Assembly (NCBI GenBank): GCA_902789795.1
Contig: CADAPM010000004.1
Coordinates: 186,001 to 250,000, forward strand
DNA: 64,000 bases
DNA from: an uncultured Eubacteriales bacterium
Lineage (GTDB): Bacteria > Bacillota > Clostridia > Christensenellales > Aristaeellaceae
Reading direction: 5' to 3'
Shown here: positions 24,771 to 33,283 of the stretch, one piece after another
How positions within the stretch are numbered: position 1 is the stretch's first letter
How the letters are laid out: each line of letters begins with the position of its first letter
The notes under the pieces: model-generated
The model's input: only the letters and a program-made list of their open reading frames with translations
What the model was told of the DNA's origin: nothing
Databases searched by the model: none
Program-made: the position numbers and the translations under genes

Positions 24771-25786
24771 TTACTTCAGCTCGGCGAAATACTTGATGGT
24801 GCGGACCATCTGGCTGGTGTAGCTGTTCTCGTTGTCATACCAGGACACGACCTGCACCTGATAGGTGTCGTCGTCGATCTTGGTGACCAGGAGACCAGCT
24901 TCTCGGTGGTGTAGCCGAAGCTCTCGGAGGACTGGGCCTTCATCGCGGCGTTGATGGAATCCTTGGTGATGTCCTTGCCCTTGACGACCGCCACGAGGAT
25001 GGTGGTGGAGCCTGTGGGCACGGGCACGCGCTGGGCAGAGCCGATCAGCTTGCCGTTCAGCTCGGGGATGACCAGGCCGATAGCCTTGGCAGCGCCGGTG
25101 CTGTTGGGCACGATGTTGGCGGCGCCGGCACGGGCACGCTGCAGGTCGCCCTTGCGGTGCGGGCCGTCCAGGATCATCTGGTCGCCGGTGTAGGCGTGCA
25201 CGGTGGTCATGATGCCGCTGACGATGGGATAAGCGTCATTCAGGGCCTTGGTCATGGGCGCCAGGCAGTTGGTGGTGCAGGAAGCGGCGGAGATGACTTT
25301 GTCTTCGGGCTTCAGCACGTTGTGGTTCACGTTGTAGACGATGGTGGGCAGGTCGTTGCCAGCGGGAGCGGAGATAACGACCTTCTTGGCGCCAGCGTCG
25401 ATATGGGCCTGGGCCTTGGCCTTGCTGGTGTAGAAGCCGGTGCACTCGAGCACGACGTCGACCTTCAGCTTCTTCCAGGGCAGGTTGGCAGCCTTGGGCT
25501 CGGCATAGATGGTAATCTCCTTGCCGTCCACGGTGATGGAGCCGGGAACCTTCACGGTCTTGCCGTCTTCTTCGAACACGGGCTCTTTGGAGGTGACCGT
25601 GTGCTTGTTTTCGCCGATGACACCGCAGTAACCCTTCTGGGCGGTATCATACTTGAGCAGATGCGCGAGCATCGCGGGGCTGGTCAGGTCGTTGATGGCC
25701 ACGACGTTGTAGCCCTTGGCGCCGAACATCTGGCGGAAAGCAAGACGACCGATGCGGCCAAAACCGTTGATAGCAACTCGAACCAT
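24771..25786 (-). pseudogene. gap: Glyceraldehyde-3-phosphate dehydrogenase, frame broken by internal deletion
   Basis: The first 290 or so residues are a normal GAPDH: nucleotide-binding start [18 protein letters not shown], catalytic cysteine in [17 protein letters not shown], histidine region HAYTGDQ and [17 protein letters not shown]. After [10 protein letters not shown] the frame goes wrong ([10 protein letters not shown]). In the next frame the expected end reads [27 protein letters not shown] and stops at 24771. About 18 residues of the usual C-terminal region are missing at the junction near 24888-24893, where CTGGTC and TGGTC meet. The gene keeps promoter, RBS and terminator, so this is either a very recent mutation or an assembly error in an essential gene. 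Confidence 0.85.
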
Positions 25787-25858
25787 GGGAAAAACCTCCT
25801 TTAAAATGTAGAAAAATCAGTAAAGCATTTGTTTTGCCCGGTATTTCAGGGCAATGTC

Positions 25859-25886
25859 ATTATAACACATCATTGGGATTTTGCAA
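25859..25886 (-). promoter_or_regulatory. Promoter of the GAPDH gene
   Basis: On the minus strand TTGCAA (25881-25886) lies 16 bases from TATAAT (25859-25864). It is followed by an untranslated leader of about 70 bases and AAAGGAGG. Confidence 0.7.
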
Positions 25887-25928
25887 GGGCGAATCATCGC
25901 GGAATTCGTTCCGGCTTGCCCATTTTTG

Positions 25929-25934
25929 TATAAT
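25929..25934 (+). promoter_or_regulatory. Probable -10 box of the next membrane protein gene
   Basis: TATAAT lies about 60 bases before the start at 25995. No convincing -35 box is seen. Confidence 0.4.
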
Positions 25935-25994
25935 ATGATAGAATGCGTACCGATATCGGACGCTAAATGGATCGTACGCTAAACGGAGGGAACC

Positions 25995-26606
25995 ATGGGA
26001 CTGTTTGACAATCCGCTGGAGAAGGGCCAGAACCTGTCGGACCGGAAAAAGTATATCGACGATTTTGAACTGGTAGAGACGACGGACGAGAAGGGCCGCG
26101 TGCGCAAACGGGCTGTGTACAAGGGCGTATGGACGGTGCTCCGCCCGCCGGTCAAGACGGCGCAGTATAAACTGTGGGGGGCGCTGGGCATGGCGGCGGC
26201 GCTGGCGGTGGTCTATGTGCGGATGCTGCTGCTCACGCACCTGACCAGCGGCCAGCTCCTGGCCATGGTGCCGCTGCTGATCGGCCTGTTCCCGGGCATG
26301 TATCTGCTGATGGGCGCTCTGTCCCTGCCCTTCCGGGGGAGACCCATGCGCCGGGACCAGTATATGCACAGTTTTATCCGGGCGTCGCGGTCCGCCGTGG
26401 CCGTCATCGTCTGCGCGGCGGCCGGACTGATCGCTTCCATTATATATAGGGCGGTGAATGGGGACTGGTCCTTCTTTCAGGAGGACCGGCTGTTCATCAT
26501 CCTGTGCCTGGTGTCGGCGGCGCTGGCCTCCGGCGTGCTGTCGCTGCTCAGGACGGTGGAGGTGGCGGAACGGCCCAATGAAACATACAATAAAAATGCA
26601 ATATAA
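25995..26606 (+). CDS. Four-helix membrane protein of unknown function
   Basis: A 203-residue protein with a charged 55-residue N-terminal cytoplasmic segment and four predicted helices (about residues 58-76, 80-106, 130-150, 163-183). No family motif is recognised. It lies between the divergent GAPDH gene and the Opp operon, with no obvious operon partner. Confidence 0.6.
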   Translation: MGLFDNPLEKGQNLSDRKKYIDDFELVETTDEKGRVRKRAVYKGVWTVLRPPVKTAQYKLWGALGMAAALAVVYVRMLLLTHLTSGQLLAMVPLLIGLFPGMYLLMGALSLPFRGRPMRRDQYMHSFIRASRSAVAVIVCAAAGLIASIIYRAVNGDWSFFQEDRLFIILCLVSAALASGVLSLLRTVEVAERPNETYNKNAI

Positions 26607-26722
26607 ATACAATCGGTGGTTTTATATTCTCCCTGCTTGAAAAATCGCTGTTTTCAGCCCCTAAAAACTGAATAAATCAGACTCCGAAAATTCATTTTTT
26701 CGGATAAAATCGAGAAAATGAC

Positions 26723-26751
26723 TTGAAATTTGGAGGACAATAATATATAAT
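26723..26751 (+). promoter_or_regulatory. Promoter of the Opp operon
   Basis: TTGAAA (26723-26728), a 17-base spacer and TATAAT (26746-26751) give a strong vegetative promoter. The 120-base leader to the oppA start contains a CAGCC/GGCTG hairpin near 26782-26800. The rest of the 26607-26879 gap is A+T-rich and holds no gene. Confidence 0.8.
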
Positions 26752-26879
26752 CTGTAAATCGGTTGTATACTTTTCCTGCATCAGCCGGTCAAAAGGCTGG
26801 TTAGGCCAGATCTCTCACAGCTGTTGCTGTTCAGAGTATAAGCGGCTTTGCCGCTAAAAAAATTAAGGAGGATACCTGC

Positions 26880-29087
26880 ATGAAGAAACTGATGGCTCTG
26901 CTCATGACCGTGGTCATGGCGTTCTCAGTGGTCGGCGCTCTCGCGGATGTCGATGCTGCGAACATCGTTGAATCTCCTGAGTTCGACGTGATGACCCTGG
27001 GCAACTACAAGTATGGCGAGGACTACGAGTCCCTGTACGAAAAGGTCGGCAAGGACATCACCATCGCTGATGTGCACGAAGACGAAGAGACCGGCTTCGG
27101 CTATATCACCGTGGACGGCGAAGAGAAGCTGCTTGGTCTGGACTTCCTGACCATGGCTATGGTGTACAACACCACCCCCGCCGGCGACTATGAGACTGAA
27201 GATGACGTCTACGCCGCCTGGTGGAGACTGTACATCACCCGCTGGAATTACCTGCTGCCCGAAGTTCCGCTGTACAGCAACGAGTACTACGATCTGTACA
27301 ACGCTCAGATCAAGGGTGTTCAGGAATATCCCACCAACCCCTTCTGGTCTCCTGCTTCCGCTCTGATCGACTGGTCTTCCGAGAAGGCTGATGACTCCTT
27401 CATCCTGGGCAACACCACCGAGCTGTCCGGCCAGTTCCGTTATGCCACCTTCGGCAAGAGCTCTCCCGCCGCTTCCGATAACGACGTGGAAGGCCTGACC
27501 ACCGGTCTGGAGACCGTCTCCACCACCAAGGAAGGCGGCTTCGAGTGGAACAGCACCGTCGTCGATTCTCATGAAGAGAAACTGAACGAAGACGGCTCTC
27601 TGACCTACACCATCAAGATCAAGGACGACCTGAAGTTCTCCGATGGCAGCCCTGTCACCGCGAAGGACTATCTGGCCTTCTCCATGGCGATGGATTCCCC
27701 CGTTGGCACCGAAGCCTCCGGCCGTGAGCTGAATGCCCAGACCGTGGTCGGCTGGAAGGGCGCCTATCAGAAGTACACCGGCCCCGACAGTGCTGAAGGC
27801 ACCAAGTACTTCGCCGGTCTGCACCTGATCGATGACTACACCTTCTCCGTGACCATCGAAGCGGACTATGCTAACTACTTCTACAAGATCAGCTACGGCG
27901 GATTCTCTGCTAACTACGCTGCTGCCTGGCTGGGCGAAGGCGTTGAGATCAAGGATGACGGCGAAGGCTGCTACCTGTCCGATGAGTTCTATGCCAAGGA
28001 CGCCGACGGCAAGTACATCCAGGCTGCCAAGATCCGCAAGCTCTGCACCGATACCAGCGCTGAGAACTACGCTGCCTATCCGTGGTCCGGCCCCTACTAT
28101 GTCGAGTCCTTCGACAACTCTGACGCCACCGCGACCCTGAAGAAGAACGAATACTTCAAGGGCAACTATGAAGGCGCGCAGCCGAAGATCGGCACCGTCA
28201 TCTACAAGAAGATCGTTTCCGCGACCCAGATGACCGCTTTCACCAGCGGCGAGCTCGATGTTATCGCCGGCATCACCGGCGGCGCTGACACCGATGAGGC
28301 TCTGAAGACTGCTGATGAATCCGAAGGCAAGTATGTCTACACCCACTACAGCCGCGCTGGCTACGGCAAGCTGGGCTTCCGTGCCGACTACGGCCCCGCT
28401 CAGTTCGCTTCTGTCCGTCAGGCCATCGCCCTGTGCATGGACCGCGCTCAGTTCGCGAAGGACTTCACCGGCGGTTACGGCGGCGTCGTGGACGGCCCGT
28501 ACTACACCGGTTCCTGGATGTACAAGGCTGCTGTGGAACAGGGCATGCTGCTGGACAGCTACGCCACCTCTGCTGACGCTGCCATCGACGTCCTCGAGGC
28601 TGACGGCTGGGTCTACAATGCCGACGGCACCGACTACACCGGCGAAGGCGTCCGCTACAAGGCGATCCCCGCTGACAAGATCAACGAGAACGACAAGAAC
28701 TACAAGTCTGTGGACGGCGCTTACAAGACTGAGGAAGTCAATGGCGTGTACCTGATGCCCCTGGTCATCAACTGGTATGGCACTGCTGACAACCCCTTCA
28801 CCGACCTGCTGCAGACCGGTCTGAAGGCCAACGAGAACGTGGCCAAGGCTGGCATGGTGGTTTACAACACCATCGGCGACTTCGGCCCGATGCTGGACGA
28901 ACTGTATCAGGCGGCCGTGTACGGCTTCTATGCCGGCAGCCCGATGTACTGCGCGTTCAACTTCGCCACCGGCTTCAACTCCGCTGCGTATGATTATGCG
29001 TTCAACATGACCATCGATCCTGCGATGTATGACGACTATTCTCAGTACTACATCAAGGACTACGCGGACATCTGCTGGCTGAAGTAA
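26880..29087 (+). CDS. oppA: Oligopeptide ABC transporter substrate-binding protein without lipobox
   Basis: A 735-residue family 5 extracellular solute-binding protein. The signal peptide ends near VVGALA and lacks the cysteine lipobox that anchors most Firmicute binding proteins, so the mature protein may be released or held by another partner. Family features are KIKDDLKFSDGSPVTAKDY, WSGPYYVESFDNSDATATLKKNEYFKGN and SVRQAIALCMDRAQFAKDF. It is about 150 residues longer than typical OppA, with extra aromatic- and acid-rich sequence in the first 170 residues. Codon use is strongly biased (GCT, TCT, GGC), as in highly expressed genes. Strong RBS AAGGAGG. Confidence 0.9.
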   Translation: MKKLMALLMTVVMAFSVVGALADVDAANIVESPEFDVMTLGNYKYGEDYESLYEKVGKDITIADVHEDEETGFGYITVDGEEKLLGLDFLTMAMVYNTTPAGDYETEDDVYAAWWRLYITRWNYLLPEVPLYSNEYYDLYNAQIKGVQEYPTNPFWSPASALIDWSSEKADDSFILGNTTELSGQFRYATFGKSSPAASDNDVEGLTTGLETVSTTKEGGFEWNSTVVDSHEEKLNEDGSLTYTIKIKDDLKFSDGSPVTAKDYLAFSMAMDSPVGTEASGRELNAQTVVGWKGAYQKYTGPDSAEGTKYFAGLHLIDDYTFSVTIEADYANYFYKISYGGFSANYAAAWLGEGVEIKDDGEGCYLSDEFYAKDADGKYIQAAKIRKLCTDTSAENYAAYPWSGPYYVESFDNSDATATLKKNEYFKGNYEGAQPKIGTVIYKKIVSATQMTAFTSGELDVIAGITGGADTDEALKTADESEGKYVYTHYSRAGYGKLGFRADYGPAQFASVRQAIALCMDRAQFAKDFTGGYGGVVDGPYYTGSWMYKAAVEQGMLLDSYATSADAAIDVLEADGWVYNADGTDYTGEGVRYKAIPADKINENDKNYKSVDGAYKTEEVNGVYLMPLVINWYGTADNPFTDLLQTGLKANENVAKAGMVVYNTIGDFGPMLDELYQAAVYGFYAGSPMYCAFNFATGFNSAAYDYAFNMTIDPAMYDDYSQYYIKDYADICWLK

Positions 29088-29105
29088 TTTAGCTCAACTT
29101 GTGAC

Positions 29106-29188
29106 TGCATCCGGCGGCACAACACCGCCGGATGCATTTGTTACGAACACGGATATCCTCAGGCCGGGCATCTGCCCGACCTGAGGAT
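29106..29188 (+). promoter_or_regulatory. Tandem intercistronic hairpins between oppA and oppB
   Basis: The first hairpin has a perfect 12-bp stem (29106-29117 with 29125-29136) with a 7-base loop and a weak T-rich tail. The second has a 9-bp stem (29155-29163 with 29180-29188) enclosing CGGGCA/TGCCCG. Such structures after a binding-protein gene often act as leaky terminators or 3' stabilisers that raise binding protein over permease levels. Confidence 0.7.
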
Positions 29189-29221
29189 GCTGTAAAAAAG
29201 CTCTGTGAAGGAGTGCCCCTC

Positions 29222-30262
29222 ATGGCAAGATATATTGCAAAAAGGTTAGTATACATGGTCCTCGTGTTCTTCCTGCTAACCTTCATCCTGTTTTCATTGT
29301 ATCAGCTGATGCCCGCGAACCGCGCCTATACGGATGCCAGGGCGGAGATCCAGACCATGAAGCGCCTTTCCGAAGCGGAAAAGGCGACGAAGTTCGAGGA
29401 GCTCTATCTGAAGTACCAGCGCATGTACGGCACGGATACGGATAATACGCTGATCCTCTATTTGCGCTGGCTGGGGTTCTATCCTTTCTATGATGGGCAT
29501 TATTCCGGCATTTTCCAGGGCGATTTCGGATTCTCCTACGACTATAACAAGCCGGTCGTGGAAGTGGTGCCGACGCACATGCGCAACTCGTTCCTGATCG
29601 GTCTGATCACGGAGATCGCGGTATTAGCGATCACTATTCCGTTGGGCATCAAGTGCGCCGTGAAGAAGAACAGCAGGTTTGACCGGTTTACTCAGGTCTT
29701 TACCCTGATCGGTTTTTCTACGCCTTCCTTTATTATTTACATAGTATTCATCGTTCTTTTCTGCTCAATATTGGGCTGGTTCCCGGTCAGCGGTATGAAG
29801 ACGCCGGGCGCCAACTATACGGGCTGGCGGAATGTGCTGGACGTGCTGCATCACGTGACGCTGCCCACCATCTGCCTGACCTTCGGCTCTCTGGCTTCGA
29901 TCACGCGCATCACCCGCGCGTCCATGATCGACGCGCTCAATCTGGACTGTATCCGGACCGCGCGGGCCAAGGGCCTCTCTGAAAAAGTCGTCATTTACAG
30001 CCACGCGTGGCGCAACGCCCTGGTCCCGATGGTGTCCATCATCGTCGGCGGCTTCTTCGGCACCATCAGCGGCGCCATGATCCTTGAGACCATGTTCGGT
30101 TTCAAGGGCATGGGATTGCTGTTCCTGAATGCTACACGCACGGCTGACTATGATATGATCATGTTCCTGGAAGTGATCTACACCTTCCTGGGGCTGTTCT
30201 CCAACCTGGTGACCGACCTTTGCTACGGCATCGTCGATCCCCGCGTACGCATCAGCAAGTAA
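29222..30262 (+). CDS. oppB: Oligopeptide ABC transporter permease OppB
   Basis: A 346-residue inner-membrane permease of the OppB/DppB type with six helices. The first is in IAKRLVYMVLVFFLLTFILF. The cytoplasmic EAA loop that contacts the ATPases reads ALNLDCIRTARAKGLSEK, and the end YGIVDPRVRIS is typical. The ATG at 29222 follows GAAGGAG; an in-frame codon at 29132 falls inside the hairpins. A 70-residue outer segment between helix 1 and helix 2 is normal for this subunit. Confidence 0.92.
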   Translation: MARYIAKRLVYMVLVFFLLTFILFSLYQLMPANRAYTDARAEIQTMKRLSEAEKATKFEELYLKYQRMYGTDTDNTLILYLRWLGFYPFYDGHYSGIFQGDFGFSYDYNKPVVEVVPTHMRNSFLIGLITEIAVLAITIPLGIKCAVKKNSRFDRFTQVFTLIGFSTPSFIIYIVFIVLFCSILGWFPVSGMKTPGANYTGWRNVLDVLHHVTLPTICLTFGSLASITRITRASMIDALNLDCIRTARAKGLSEKVVIYSHAWRNALVPMVSIIVGGFFGTISGAMILETMFGFKGMGLLFLNATRTADYDMIMFLEVIYTFLGLFSNLVTDLCYGIVDPRVRISK

Positions 30263-30274
30263 GGGGGCATGGAA

Positions 30275-32254
30275 ATGGAAAAGAAAAGGGAAAACGTCTT
30301 CCGTACCCTGGCCCGCTGGCTCGTGCGCTGGATCTTCGGCCTTAAGTACGAAGAAAAATGGTTTGGGATCAAAAAAACGGAACCCAAGGAAATCAAATTC
30401 AAGGACGGCGTGCCGGATGACTCCGAGCTGATCGTGAGCCCGGGCCGCCAGATCTTCAACCGCTTCATCGAGCGGAAATTCGCTGTGTTTTCCGTATTCG
30501 TTGTACTGATCATGTTCGCGATCGTGTTCATCGCGCCTCACTTCATGACCAAGTACTACGACGCCTTTACCGAGACCACCCAGAAGGACCTGCCGCCCAC
30601 CATGGACTTTATGAACGTCCCCAAGGAGCTGGCGGGCAATATCAAGATGATCGACAGCTACTCCAGCTTCTCGGTCGGCCTCTCCAATGACGGCAAGGTC
30701 TATGTCTGGGGCATCGGCAAGATCGGCGCTACCGGCATAGATATCAAGCAGATCCCGGACGAGGTCAAGAACGCCAAGATCGCCTATGTGGCGGCCGGCC
30801 AGGACCACATCATCGCCATCGGCGAGGATGGCAAGTTCTACGGCTGGGGCAGCAACCGCTTCGGCCAGTACGCGGTCACAGAAACGACCGCCAGCAACCC
30901 CAACCTGGCTCCCGTGCCGGATGTGGTGCTGAACGGCGAGCTGGATGTCAACCATATCAAGCGTGTCACCTGCGGCTACCAGGCCTCCGCCATCCTGATG
31001 GACGACGGCACCCTGTACATCTGGGGCAACAAGCAGGCTTATGCGAACCTGGATAAGTTCATCGGACGCACCAACATCGTCGATGTGGACTTTACCCTGA
31101 ACTACGTGGTGGGCCTGGACGAGAAACAGACCAGCGTCTATACCGGTACCAAGGGCCTGCATGCCAAGGCCAGGGACCGTATCACCGGCACCAAGACCCA
31201 GGCTATGAAGGATTTCCTGAACGGCCGCAAGATCCAGGAAGTTCGCGCGGCTTCCACCAGCGTCTGCCTGCTGCTGGATGACGGCACCATCGGCTTCACC
31301 GGCGACTTCCCGGCGGACGTGCAGGATGTGCCCGACCTCCCCGAGGGCGAGCAGTTCATTGACATTGAAGCCGGCACCTATCACTTCTCCGGCCTGACCA
31401 ACAAGGGCCATGTGTATTCCTTCGGCGGCGACCATTACCGCCAGGCGGAAGCGCCCAAGGTGGAAGGCGCCAGCAAGCTGTACGCCGGCGCGTTCCAGAG
31501 CTATGCGGTGGACGCCAACGGCAAGCTGCTGAACTCCTGGGGCCTCAAGGGCTACCTGTTCGGCACCGATGACCGCGGCGCGAACATTGCTGAGCGCGTG
31601 GTGGCCGGCGGCCGCATCACCATGACGGTCGGCGCCATCGCCGTTATCATCGAGATCATCATCGGCGTGTCCATCGGCCTGCTGGCCGGCTTCCTGGGCG
31701 GCTGGGTGGATATCTTCCTCATGCGTGTGGCAGAGGTGTTCAGCTCCATCCCGCTGTACCCCTTCATGCTGATCCTGAGCTCTCTGCTGGCGCAGGTCTC
31801 CATGACCACGGACCAGCGTCTGTACATGATCATGGTCATCCTGGGCATCCTGGGCTGGCCCGGCTTCGCCTACATCACCCGTGCCCAGGTGCTAGTGGCC
31901 CGCGAGAGCGAGTACGTCACCGCGGCCCAGGCCATGGGCGTGGGCACCTGGCGCATCGCCTACAAGCATATCCTGCCCAACATCGTATCCGTCATTCTGG
32001 TCAATATGACCCTGAGCTTTGCCGCGTCCATGCAGACGGAGACTTCCCTCTCCTTCCTGGGCTTCGGCGTCAACTATCCGCAGCCCAGCTGGGGCAATAT
32101 GCTGTCCCGCGCCAGCAACGCCGTCGCGGCCATCAACTTCCCCTGGCAGTGGATCTTTACTTCGATCATCCTGATCATCACGACCGTGTGTATCAACACC
32201 ATCGGCGATACGCTGCGCGACGTCATGGACCCGAAGTCCACCAACGACAAGTAA
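30275..32254 (+). CDS. oppC: OppC permease with an inserted RCC1-type beta-propeller
   Basis: A 659-residue permease, more than twice the usual OppC size. Residues about 68-90 form membrane helix 1. The normal OppC motif after it (LFGTDDRGANIAERVVAGGRI) comes only near residue 427, and helices 2-6 with the EAA loop (AAQAMGVGTWRIAYKHILP) follow normally. The intervening 300 or so residues hold seven RCC1-like units, recognised from repeats such as FSVGLSNDGKVYVWG, HIIAIGEDGKFYGWG, SAILMDDGTLYIWG and HFSGLTNKGHVYSFGG. This is a full propeller placed in the outer loop where OppA docks. The second ATG (30275) has better spacing to AAGGGGG than the first (30269). Confidence 0.92.
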   Translation: MEKKRENVFRTLARWLVRWIFGLKYEEKWFGIKKTEPKEIKFKDGVPDDSELIVSPGRQIFNRFIERKFAVFSVFVVLIMFAIVFIAPHFMTKYYDAFTETTQKDLPPTMDFMNVPKELAGNIKMIDSYSSFSVGLSNDGKVYVWGIGKIGATGIDIKQIPDEVKNAKIAYVAAGQDHIIAIGEDGKFYGWGSNRFGQYAVTETTASNPNLAPVPDVVLNGELDVNHIKRVTCGYQASAILMDDGTLYIWGNKQAYANLDKFIGRTNIVDVDFTLNYVVGLDEKQTSVYTGTKGLHAKARDRITGTKTQAMKDFLNGRKIQEVRAASTSVCLLLDDGTIGFTGDFPADVQDVPDLPEGEQFIDIEAGTYHFSGLTNKGHVYSFGGDHYRQAEAPKVEGASKLYAGAFQSYAVDANGKLLNSWGLKGYLFGTDDRGANIAERVVAGGRITMTVGAIAVIIEIIIGVSIGLLAGFLGGWVDIFLMRVAEVFSSIPLYPFMLILSSLLAQVSMTTDQRLYMIMVILGILGWPGFAYITRAQVLVARESEYVTAAQAMGVGTWRIAYKHILPNIVSVILVNMTLSFAASMQTETSLSFLGFGVNYPQPSWGNMLSRASNAVAAINFPWQWIFTSIILIITTVCINTIGDTLRDVMDPKSTNDK

Positions 32255-32269
32255 GGAGGGAATTGAAGA

Positions 32270-33283
32270 ATGCCTTTGCTCGAAGTTAAAAACCTTCATA
32301 CCTTCTTTACGACCAAGAAAGGTATCGTCAAGGCCGTCAACGACGTATCCTACAGCCTGGAAGCCGGCAAGACCATCGGCATCGTAGGCGAGAGCGGCTC
32401 CGGCAAGTCCGTGTCCGCCATGAGTATCCTGCAGCTGCTGGACGGCAACGGCTACATCGAGAGCGGCGAGATCCTGCTGGAAGGCCGCGACCTGACCAAG
32501 CTCTCCCTGAAAGAGATGAACCATATCCGCGGCAACGATATCTCCGTCATCTTCCAGGAGCCCATGACCAGCCTGAACCCCGTGTTCTCCGTGGATCGCC
32601 AGCTCTCCGAGCCCTTCATGATCCACCAGGGCATGAATAAGAAACAAGCCCATGAGCACGCCCTGCAGATGCTGTACGATGTGCAGATCCCGAACCCGGA
32701 GGTCGTCATCAAGCAGTATCCGCACCAGCTGTCCGGCGGTATGCGCCAGCGCGTCATGATCGCCATGGCCCTGGCCTGCAAGCCCAAGATCCTGATCGCG
32801 GACGAGCCCACCACGGCCCTGGACGTGACCATCCAGGCCCAGATCCTGAAGCTGATGAACGACCTGAAGGAAACGACCGGTACGGCCATCATCTTCATCA
32901 CCCACGACCTGGGCGTCATCAACGAGATGGCGGACGACGTGGCCGTCATGTACTGCGGCCAGGTGGTCGAGCAGGCGCCCGCGGAGGTCATCTTCCGCAA
33001 CTGCACCGAAAGCCATCCCTACACCGAGGGCCTGATGCTGTCCATCCCGCGCCTCGAGATCGAGAGCGACCGTCTGGAGCCCATCCCCGGCGTCGTGCCG
33101 CACCCGCTGGCCCTGCCCAAGGGCTGCAAGTTCGGCCCCCGCTGCAAGTACTGCACGCAGAAGTGCATCGAGCAGGAGCCGCCGCTGCAGAAGATCAGCG
33201 AGAACCAGGCTGTGAGATGCTTCTATCCCAACAAGGAGGAACGGAACAGTGCCGAGCACAAAAAAATTACTGTCCATTACTAA
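32270..33283 (+). CDS. oppD: Oligopeptide ABC transporter ATPase OppD
   Basis: A 337-residue ATPase of normal length. Walker A GESGSGKSVSAM, Q-loop IFQEPMTSLNP, signature LSGGMRQRVMIAMALACK and Walker B ILIADEPTTALDVT are all present. The C-terminal cysteine-rich segment (CKFGPRCKYCTQKC) is the iron-sulfur or zinc site typical of Opp/Dpp ATPases. RBS GGAGGG. The 3' end overlaps oppF by 35 bases in another frame. Confidence 0.95.
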   Translation: MPLLEVKNLHTFFTTKKGIVKAVNDVSYSLEAGKTIGIVGESGSGKSVSAMSILQLLDGNGYIESGEILLEGRDLTKLSLKEMNHIRGNDISVIFQEPMTSLNPVFSVDRQLSEPFMIHQGMNKKQAHEHALQMLYDVQIPNPEVVIKQYPHQLSGGMRQRVMIAMALACKPKILIADEPTTALDVTIQAQILKLMNDLKETTGTAIIFITHDLGVINEMADDVAVMYCGQVVEQAPAEVIFRNCTESHPYTEGLMLSIPRLEIESDRLEPIPGVVPHPLALPKGCKFGPRCKYCTQKCIEQEPPLQKISENQAVRCFYPNKEERNSAEHKKITVHY

